From Welwitschia mirabilis (Eukaryota > Gnetophyta > Gnetopsida > Welwitschiales): a DNA stretch of 55,441 bases. The position numbers and the translations under genes were made by a program. Every line of letters starts with the position of its first letter. The stretch's first letter is position 1. The stretch covers positions 55,651,901-55,707,341 of the forward strand of contig JBOZIK010000001.1 of NCBI GenBank assembly GCA_051453625.1. The letters are read 5' to 3'. The notes under the pieces were generated by a model. That model saw nothing but the letters and a program-made list of their open reading frames with translations. It searched no databases and was not told the DNA's origin. Positions 47,675 through 55,441 of the stretch are shown here, piece by piece.

Positions 47675-47774
47675 NNNNNNNNNNNNNNNNNNNNNNNNNN
47701 NNNNNNNNNNNNNNNNNNNNNNNNNNNNNNNNNNNNNNNNNNNNNNNNNNNNNNNNNNNNNNNNNNNNNNNNNN

Positions 47775-47812
<38 letters not shown>

Positions 47813-47917
47813 AGGATACATATATATATATATATATCTATATATATATATCCTTATAGAAGAACGATACTAAGTTTTTACTTAGTTAAATTTAATTCAT
47901 TGTTATATATGAATAAG
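46664..47917 (+). repeat. 5' LTR, expanded by a microsatellite
   Basis: It aligns with 52905-53893. Shared words include ATCATCAGTAGT, CATCTTTCTT, GAGGAGTCCACATACTTTA, GAAGGGCTATGAAGGATTA, AGCACTTCCA(T/A)TCCCTTATGTTG and AATTCTTAATCTTCTAG (some single-base differences). It contains two N gaps (46763-46782, 47675-47774) and a large TG/TA array absent from the other copy. Confidence 0.8.
47601..47850 (+). repeat. Compound CA/TG/TA microsatellite with gap
   Basis: A palindromic CACACACATGTGTG junction starts a pure TG run (47610-47674). A 100-N gap follows, then more TG (47775-47807) and TA repeats to about 47850. Open frames over it are artefacts. Confidence 0.95.
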
Positions 47918-47921
47918 ATTT

Positions 47922-47939
47922 TAGAGTCGTTTCCAGGGA
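47922..47939 (+). other. Primer binding site, Athila/Tat type
   Basis: TAGAGTCGTTTCCAGGGA matches the plant gypsy PBS TGGCGCCGTTGCCGGGGA at 13 of 18 positions. Several of the differences are C-to-T or G-to-A. It lies right after the left LTR. Confidence 0.6.
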
Positions 47940-49245
47940 TATTAGCATGATAGCTTTTCAAGAGTACATGATTTTTATTCTTATAATTTTTATTTATTTT
48001 TCTAGTGATGGGCATTGGTCTATTTTCTAGTAATACCCAAACTAGTCTTTTTATTTTTAATTTGTATATTTTCTTTTCTTTCTATTAGTGGATACTTATC
48101 CTTTTCTAGTAAAAACCATAGTGGTCCAATATGCTCAGTTTAGTATTATAATATAATAACTAAAATTTCATTTCTACATCTAATATTTCATGTTATAGGT
48201 TTAATGGACTTCCTATAGGTTACAACCAAAACTAAGACCATGAATTAGAAAACTAAACTTTGACAATTTATTGGGTGTTCTGTGTTTCTTTCTTTTTTTT
48301 TTTTGTAATTTTTTGTAAATTTTTTTACCTCTATTTATTTTTATTTTTATTAAAAATAAAAACATTTATGGTTTATTTTCCTAGGTTGTATTTCTCTATG
48401 TTATGAGAAATTAGTTTTCTACTAAGATTTTGTAAGACCCTATAATCCGAAACATATCATGTAAACCCCACTGTAAACCTGGTACATTTCCAAACTATTC
48501 CTTCTTAAATAATCCAAACCACTACCTTTCTTGACTCATGCCATCAGCCTTACTTCTTAGAATAGTCTAAAACTTAAACTAAAACCTTGTCTTACTTCTC
48601 TAAAATGTTTCTAATATTAGGCCTTCTCTGAAGCCTCAAGAAGTTAAGAAAATGTTAATCTTTAGCTAAAATCATAATCCATTTTCTAAAACTTAACAGT
48701 GAATTGGGTATCTAACCCATTTGAAACACCTTCTTAATTATAACTTATCTATCCCAATTTTCATAATCATAATTAACTTAAATAAACTCTAGAAGATTTC
48801 ATTTAGCTAAAAAAACTTAGGGAGAATACCTCAACATAATCTATATCATCCATAACCCCAAAATCCTTTCAACACTAGAAAAACCTTTGGAGAGGGTCTT
48901 TAATCCCATCCATATATAGATCAATCCCTTTGCAATTTTGAATATGAAAATCCTTATATCAAACAACAGAAGTTTGATTCCATGCCTTCAACCAGCCCTT
49001 ATAATTTTTACCCTTCATCTTTCTTTTTACATCCTTCATTATATGAATAATATTCTCCATATTTCTACACTCAACAAACCTTTTAACCTTCCTTAAAAGA
49101 TACATTTCAAAAATTTTTAGAAGGTGTTACCCAAATATCTTGTAACATGCCTAAATATCCTTTACATTCTTTGGAAGAAACAACTAATAAAACTAAGTAA
49201 AATATTGAGAAAATTATTTCACAAATAGCCTAAAGCAATGCTCAA

Positions 49246-49680
49246 ATCATAAGAGGTCTTAACCAATAATAAGAGGATGACCTTTCTATATTAGATGAAC
49301 CTAAGAGTCTTGAAAACCTTATAAGGATTGAAGATAGTAAACTTGATGATATCCAAATCATATTCTTTAGGAATGAGCAAGGCATCCATGAAGAAGCTTA
49401 TGAGGAAAGCCAAGAAGACTTTAAGTTTCAAAATGCATTAGAAAGTGAATGACTAGATGTAAAAAAGTTATACTTTGGAGTAGGATTAGACACATTAGAT
49501 GATAATTAATTAGTAGAAAGTAAGCAACCATTTGAAGAATACTATAGATTAGAGAGATATACAATAGAGGATGAATTAATAAGTGAGGAAAGCAGTGAAC
49601 CATAAAAATTATTCCTTATGCAACCACCTAAGGAAGAATTCCTTATTAACCTTATTGAATAGAAGAACATTAGTAAGTAG
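49246..49680 (+). pseudogene. Acidic coding-like stretch, unknown function
   Basis: From about 49291 to 49610 one frame is open except for scattered TGA and TAA codons and is very acidic (for example EEAYEESQEDFKFQNALESE and ERYTIEDELISEESSEP). Hydrophilic E/D/K/L-rich composition suggests a coiled or disordered region. I recognise no family. Position between PBS and the next ORF recalls the extra ORF of Tat/Ogre elements, but that is only an analogy. Confidence 0.35.
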
Positions 49681-49813
49681 CCTATTCATGATTCATATTA
49701 TGGAAAATATTTTTCTTAATAACCTTTTAATTATGTTATTTTCATCTTTAACCTTTAAGTAAGAATCACATCTTAATGAAGAAGACAAACCCTCTGTAAC
49801 TTTGGAACCATTT

Positions 49814-50440
49814 TTTGATGCTTTTCTAAATGATCAATCACTTTATGCAATGGTCTCCAATTCATGTTTGTGTTCATCTAAAAGTGATGTCTTGCATCAG
49901 TTGTTAAATAAACAAAAATAGGCTAAATGATGGATAATTTTTGATTTAGAACATATTAATTTTATTGCTAGTGTTGATGTTCTTCCAATTCTTATAGAAA
50001 CATGTATAAATATCTATAAGGATTATCTTTCATCTTTGAATGCTTTGCATAATTTTAATTCATTATCTAACCTATGCATTTATCAGTCATACATGCATTA
50101 CCTTGGAAAATTCCTTGTGAACTTTTTAGTTTTACTGCATGATCTAAAATTAGATTTTTCTTTTAGATTAAAATTTTTTCAAAAAAATAAAAATGCTAAA
50201 AACATTTATGCTTCAAACCCTTTCTTTTCTTAAACCACCCAAGCATTACCACCTGTATAATTATCATCTTAGACATTTTTATCTAGGAAATCCCAAATAC
50301 CACCCATGGCACAAGATCAATCATCATTGCTTCAAATCTCATTACCCATCCATTCCAATTTAGCACCACCTAATAAAGCTTACCAACCATCCTCCCTTCC
50401 ATTCATTAGTAAATTTCTAAGATTAAATGGTCTTAGTTAA
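49814..50440 (+). pseudogene. Uncharacterised ORF of the element (about 200 codons, two to five stops)
   Basis: A near-open frame starts FDAFLNDQSLYAMVSNSC. After a TAG and TGA pair (likely CAG and TGG or CGA), it runs 65 or more clean codons (LIETCINIYKDYLSSLNALH; then LGKFLVNFLVLLHDLKLDF). A proline-, serine- and glutamine-rich tail follows (SQIPPMAQDQSSLLQISLP) to about 50440. The middle is hydrophobic and helical; the tail looks disordered. It is in a different frame from the acidic stretch upstream. It has no similarity I recognise to gag or env. It is probably a decayed protein of the element. Confidence 0.4.
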
Positions 50441-50867
50441 TGGCTTTTAACATAAAACTATTAATAAGTGATCACATTATTATTAATTAGGTAGAATTTA
50501 AGTTTACTTATAGGTTTTTAAGAAAATGTTTTGCTTATTTTTGAGTTAACTTGTTAAGGGTAGTTTCACTCAAGGTTTTCTAATAAAAAAACTATGTTAA
50601 ACTAAGGCAGAATTTACTTTCATGCTATATGTCATATTTTCAAAGCATTTTATAAGGACGAGATTTGCCTTGATTAGGCTAATGATCCAATGACCCTTCA
50701 TGTACATCAAAATTTATTGAATCTGAGAACAAGTGATTCAAAGAAAATGAAATATCTCCTCTTCAAAAAAAAGCACATTACATAATAATCAACTAAAATT
50801 AAATTTACTTAATTATATCGAGGCTATGAACACTAACTAATAATGCAACTCTAATGATTTATTTTTT

Positions 50868-51800
50868 AACATGTTTAACTATGTTAAGGCTATAGATGTT
50901 CACTGACATTAAAATACTAAATCCTTTATACATCAACATGTTTAATTCTATTAGAAGAAGATGTCATAACACTGGATGTTCATTTTGATCTAAATGCTTA
51001 AAACAAGGAATAAAGTATAAACATGGAAAAGGTAATAATAAAAAAAAAGTGATAAATTTATGCTTACTTTCTTTAACTTATGTACTTAAAAATTTTCTTA
51101 ACTAATTTTTGATTGCTTATATGTTTACTCACAAAACTCCTAGTTTGTTTTGCAATTTAACACACTTTAAAATAAAAATAAAAATTANNNNNNNNNNNNN
51201 NNNNNNNNNNNNNNNNNNNNNNNNNNNNNNNNNNNNNNNNNNNNNNNNNNNNNNNNNNNNNNNNNNNNNNNNNNNNNNNNNNNNNNNNNNNNNNNNNNNN
51301 NNNNNNNNNNNNNNNNNNNNNNNNNNNNNNNNNNNNNNNNNNNNNNNNNNNNNNNNNNNNNNNNNNNNNNNNNNNNNNNNNNNNNNNNNNNNNNNNNNNN
51401 NNNNNNNNNNNNNNNNNNNNNNNNNNNNNNNNNNNNNNNNNNNNNNNNNNNNNNNNNNNNNNNNNNNNNNNNNNNNNNNNNNNNNNNNNNNNNNNNNNNN
51501 NNNNNNNAATGCAATACTAATTCTTTTATAAATCAACATGTTTAACTTTGTTGGAAGCAGATGCTATAACACTAATGTCTAATTAGATCAAAATGCTTAA
51601 ATCAAGGAATAAAGCATGATTATAAAAAAGAAACTTAAAATGAAAAAGATGGAATTAGGAGATGCTTTACTTTTCTTTAACCTATATACTTGAAGATTTA
51701 CTTAATTAATTTTTGTTGACTTACAAGTTTACTTAGAAGATATCTTATTTAATTAATAATGTAACACATTTAAAGTTAGAATAAAATTCGAGAAATTTTT
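50868..51800 (+). repeat. Tandem repeats upstream of the 3' LTR, interrupted by a 320-N gap
   Basis: The unit at 50932-51186 is repeated at 51530-51790. Both have CAACATGTTTAA, GATG(T/C)(C/T)ATAACACT, AAATGCTTAAA(A/T)CAAGGAATAAAG and TTGTTTACTTA-like words. A partial third copy starts near 50868. The gap (51188-51507) lies exactly between the copies and probably hides further units. Confidence 0.7.
51188..51507. other. Assembly gap (320 N)
   Basis: It lies inside the tandem-repeat zone; any open frame running through it is meaningless. Shorter gaps are at 12653-12662, 16381-16390, 46448-46467, 46763-46782 and 47675-47774. Confidence 0.95.
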
Positions 51801-52416
51801 AATAAATGTGGCCATTATCTTAGGTCTAATTTCTATTAGGTTTCATGTTTTGTTTTTCCTAAGATTTCATTATAGTTTTCTCTAAATACTTACATCAAGA
51901 TCATTTGCTAGTATTATATGAAAAGCCTTATAATGTGAAATATTTTTAACACTTTGACTTGATCTTAAAAGCCTTGTATAAATTTTCTGTATATTTAACT
52001 TTGAGGATAAATTTAATTTTGATAGGAATATGACATTCATTTTTATAGAATTTTTCTAATTTTGATGACTTATTTATCAAAAATGATTAAAAAGTTTTAA
52101 AAATATGATATCAATTCCATACTTGAATGTTTTATTAGATAATTTTTCCATGTTTACCATTTCTTTATTAACCTTTGCTAAGAGACTAGTAAAATTCTAC
52201 TTAAGAGGTGTGTTTACATGGAAAAATTGACATTATAAGAAAGTATAATTGATTAATTTTGCATAAAGAGAAATATTAAATTCATTAATTTATCACAAAA
52301 CATTTTTTTTCCTATCCTTTTTATTATTTTATATGAAATTATGAACTTGCCCTTAACATTAGAAGGTATATTATTGTCTTCTAAAGAACTCTGTAAAAAT
52401 TGAAGATAATCTAGCA

Positions 52417-52830
52417 AATAATGCCAACATCGCCACCCAAGATTATCAATGCTGATGATCCCATTTCTCGTTGGGACTACATGAAGCTGACTGTCAAGAC
52501 CACTATGATTAGTTTACCTTACTAGTCAGATGGGTGGATACATATAAAAGCATCAAGTGATTGTTGGACCAGACAAATTTATTATTGCTCTATCACGATG
52601 TTGGGCACTGCCTACCTTATGTTGGCTAAATGTTACTCACAATAAGAACTATGACATCCTATACCAAAGTGATCCCTTTGTAACCCTCATGAACATCATG
52701 GTAACATATATCAATCCAACCTTCTGAGGCAAAATAACTCAAAAATCACATTCCTACACTTGTTTGAGGAATTAGTCAAATTACACTTATGTGTTAAGTT
52801 AGAAGTTGATCTAGATTAAACCTTAAACTT
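52417..52830 (+). pseudogene. Coding-like stretch next to the 3' LTR, unknown
   Basis: An ATG at 52422 (MPTSPPKIINADDPISRWDY) opens a frame of about 130 codons with four stops, of which TAG and TGA positions fit lost W or Q codons. Base composition is less AT-rich than its surroundings. A hydrophobic patch (YYCSITMLGTAYLMLAKCY) lies in the middle. The place, between the tandem repeats and the 3' LTR, is where some plant gypsy elements carry an extra (env-like) ORF, but I recognise no such family. Confidence 0.35.
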
Positions 52831-52904
52831 CAATAATACATGTTAAAAGTGGAAAATAACATGTTGCAACAACATGTGATAATAAGAAGAATGACTACAT
52901 GGAA

Positions 52905-53893
52905 TGTTGATAATGTCATCAGTAGTTAAAGAACATGTCATCACCTTTCTTGCATTAGAAGATAAATAATCCTTTTTTATGACTAAATGTCAAAAATTGT
53001 AACTGACTTATCAAGTAACCATCCTAATGTAATCCTACTTATGTAACTGTCCATCTAATACATAATGACAAAGCTGTCCAAGCCTCCACTCTTCATAAAA
53101 GGACCATCATCTTCCATTGTGATGAATATTTTGATTAGCATAATGAGGGAGAGACTTGAAGTGCTAAGAAATCATAGTATTCTAATCATCTTTCTTAAGG
53201 ACAGATGGTTCTAAGGCTAGTGGAGGAGTCCACATACTTTAATTCTTTTCTTTGATGTAATGTATATTTTACATTTTAATACAAAAGTTGGTTTTTCATT
53301 CTTTTATTGTTAATGCACAAGTGGTTTGGTATTAGTAATATTTAGGTGAGGCTAGTTCTTAAGTAGGTTTTATTCTTTTATTATCAATGCATAATAAACT
53401 GATATTAGTAATCTTTAGGTGGACCTACTTTATTATCATGTACCAAGTAAGTTGTTTGAGGTTATTCTATGATATTATAGTCACTACCATTTAATGAATA
53501 TTTTACACACCTATTCATACTTTTCATGATTGTGAAGGGCTATGAAGGATTAGAGGAACTAAATAACTCACCAATACTCATGTGATAAATGAGATTATGC
53601 CTTCACGCTCGACCCTCAATGACTTGATAATTTTAAGTATGTTTGAGAAACATAGGAGTTATTAGAGTGAAGATGGAGAGTTGGACAAATTAGTTAGATA
53701 TCTAGAGCACTTCCAATCCCTTATGTTGATAAGCAAAGATCAACAAATTCTTAATCTTCTAGCTTTTGACTTGTTTTTCTTTTCATTGTAAGTTGAATTA
53801 ATTGTGCTTCCTTTGCAAAGCTACCAAATATATATCCCTGTGTAAGAATGATATTGAAGTTAAATCTAGTTTACTGTTACACATGACTAATGA
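52905..53893 (+). repeat. 3' LTR (about 0.98 kb)
   Basis: Direct repeat of 46664-47917. It begins TGTTGATAATG and ends near TTACACATGACTAATGA; the simple-repeat array of the other copy is represented only by AATATATATCCCTGTGTAAG. Confidence 0.8.
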
Positions 53894-53919
53894 TAAACTA
53901 CTATTTCATAAAAAAGTAT

Positions 53920-54480
53920 GAACTATATCACATTGTAGAAAGAAAGCAAAGCTACTCTCCTTGAATCTAGCCCGCTTCCAAATAGGAAGCTTAGAAAGAC
54001 ATGTTGATGATTAATACTCTAAGAATTCCAACTATTTTTGCTAAGCAAACATTATTATAAATGAGGATACTATGCCCTTTTTATAGGCAAAAATAGGATT
54101 AGGGTTTCTCAATTAGGGTTTTATAATTTAGGGGTTTTTACAATTTAGGATTTTTAATTAGAAATTTGACACTTTTATGTTTATACATTTTGTTAGATTT
54201 CGTTACCATAACTACTTGATCCCATAGGTGAAAATTAATCACTTCCTTAAGATGACTCCACAACATTGCTTTTGAAGTATTTTTCTCTAAATAACCATTA
54301 GTCCTAGTGAGCTGCACAACAACACTGATGTTTACTACTAAATTGTCTCCAAATTTTGATATATATCCTAGGATTTAACAAATTACTTAAAATTATCATA
54401 AGGAAATTCAAAAGTTTACAAATTATGTTTAAAATAAAAGAAGACATAATTTTATGATAAAATTATGTCCTTTGCCTAAG
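53920..54480 (-). repeat. LTR fragment of the minus-strand Tat/Athila-like family
   Basis: Homologous to 39440-40300, including the TATA block (54074-54088) and AGAAGACATAATTTTAT near 54440. It is cut on its left by the neighbouring element's LTR (after 53893). On its right it meets an RNase H reading frame. Confidence 0.65.
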
Positions 54481-54529
54481 ATAAATTAGTTTAATATAAT
54501 TAGTTTAATTGTTAATTTTTAAATGTTAT

Positions 54530-55240
54530 CAAATGATTAGAGTAATTCCTCCTACTAAGGCTTCATATTCAGCTATGTTACTCATGCAAGGAAAATTTAA
54601 CTTAAAGTAAAATGTTAGATTTGTTTTTTAATTTAATAAAAATACTACTCCTACAAAACCATCTTTTTGATTTGGTGCACCATTAAAAAAGATTATTGAA
54701 TCCTAATTTAGTTTCACTTCAATGCTATGAATTTCCTCATCAAGAAATTATTTAGAATTACTTAAGTTATTACCTTCAGTTAATAGTGGTGGATCTATCA
54801 TTTATTTGACTATACATTTACCTTTAAAACTTTTATGATTTCCTAATTGGTTAAATCTGTGATATCAATAAAGTATCTAAGGATACGTTTAAGTGAATTC
54901 TGATTGTTAATCATAATTATTTCATTTGTTATAATGTAAAGGCAAAATCTTTGTAAAGTAAATGCTAAACTCCAACATGTCTTTTCTACATCAGAGTAGT
55001 CTCTGTTGTATTGGTATAATGTTTTACTAATATAATAAGTTAAATAATTTCATTGTACTTCATCTTTTTAAAAGATTATCATACTAATTAATGATGGATT
55101 ATATGCAAGGCAAAGTTAAATGTTTGATTAGGCTTAAATGAACTTAGAATAGGAGTACATGTCAAATATTATTTAATTTCATTAAAAGGATTTTGATAAT
55201 TTCCATCTTATTTAAACTAGTTATCTTTTTTAAGCAGGTC
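54530..55240 (-). pseudogene. Ty3/gypsy RT C-terminus, RNase H and a second RNase H domain
   Basis: Reading right to left: FNEIK-stop-YLT then TPILSSFKPNQTFN near 55110-55200 (family AFxxIKxYLxxPPVLxPPxxGxPL). Next is KTLYQYNRDYSDVEKTCWSL near 54970-55030 (family KxLxxxExRYSxIEKxCLAL), then KRILRYFIDITDLTN near 54855-54900. A separate domain near 54530-54695 gives IIFFNGAPNQKDGFVGVVF and NIAEYEALVGGI, the pattern of the additional RNase H (FDGAS...NxAEYEAL) known from the Tat lineage. After it integrase should follow but the sequence goes straight into LTR. The frame is broken. Confidence 0.8.
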
Positions 55241-55441
55241 TATGAATGATTAACATTGATTTGTTAAGATTAAAATAAATTAATGTATTACTTGTAACCT
55301 ATATTAAAGAATTTATGATTCTTTCAAATTACATAGTATTGTGATGCCAACTTATGTGTATTTGATAGGGTATTTTGAGTTGTTTTGTAGATAAACTAAT
55401 AGATAATTGCTTAGTTCCTATGACAATCAAGAATCAAGAAG

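Larger units (their letters stand above)
46664..53893 (+). mobile_element. LTR retrotransposon derivative with unrecognised internal ORFs, no polymerase seen
   Basis: Direct repeats 46664-47917 and 52905-53893 flank about 5 kb. A Tat/Athila-type PBS follows the left repeat (47922-47939), so the element runs on the plus strand. The inside holds a pyrimidine-rich leader, two unrecognised coding-like stretches (49291-49620, 49814-50440), tandem repeats (50868-51800), a 320-N gap and another coding-like stretch (52417-52830). I find no RT, integrase or protease. It may be non-autonomous or have lost its polymerase gene by deletion. No clear target site duplication was found. Confidence 0.65.

Noticed and set aside
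47516-47950. Open frames of alternating Cys-Val or His-Thr
   Set aside because: They are translations of the TG/CA microsatellite and the N gap.
51109-51539. Frames of 109-140 codons on both strands
   Set aside because: Most of their length is N; they are gap artefacts.

Overview
This window looks like nuclear DNA of a land plant with a large, very old, retrotransposon-packed genome. It is strongly AT-rich. Almost every recognisable stretch is a decayed plant-type retrotransposon: Ty3/gypsy of the Tat/Athila sort, Ty1/copia, and a plant L1-type LINE. Reading frames are mostly broken by TAA, TAG and TGA where CAA, CAG and TGG are expected, the mark of long-term 5-methylcytosine deamination. 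A very AT-rich, deaminated gymnosperm such as Welwitschia would fit, but the species is inference. No intact protein-coding host gene, rRNA or tRNA gene is supported.

Layout. 1-9.8 kb: mostly unassigned DNA with two minus-strand initiator-Met-type primer binding sites (48-59, 4215-4226), a CpG-retaining patch (about 2.79-3.5 kb) and a purine-biased domain (7.86-9.25 kb). 9.8-11.4 kb: an inverted pair of repeat arms around a minus-strand gag fragment. 12.6-20.8 kb: a plus-strand Ty3/gypsy gag-protease remnant split by a near-full-length LINE (13727-19928) with 12-bp target site duplications. The 3' part of that LINE carries a DnaJ (J-domain) reading frame, the most unusual thing in the window. 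21.8-29.7 kb: a minus-strand Ty1/copia element with short LTRs, PBS, gag, integrase, RT and RNase H. 31.8-36.6 kb: a plus-strand Ty3/gypsy element (PBS, gag, protease, RT), then a 100-N gap and a second copy of the same gag. 36.6-43.2 kb: minus-strand Tat/Athila-like gypsy material arranged internal-LTR-internal; the upstream copy has protease joined to integrase with RT/RNase H missing. 46.7-53.9 kb: a plus-strand LTR retrotransposon derivative with paired LTRs and PBS, unrecognised ORFs and internal tandem repeats, and no detectable polymerase. 53.9-55.4 kb: minus-strand gypsy RT/RNase H plus a second RNase H domain joined to an LTR fragment, with integrase missing.

The parts do not form a host pathway. 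They record nested insertion, unequal recombination and deletion among selfish elements. Several N gaps (12653-12662, 16381-16390, 34880-34979, 46448-46467, 46763-46782, 47675-47774, 51188-51507) limit what can be concluded next to them.
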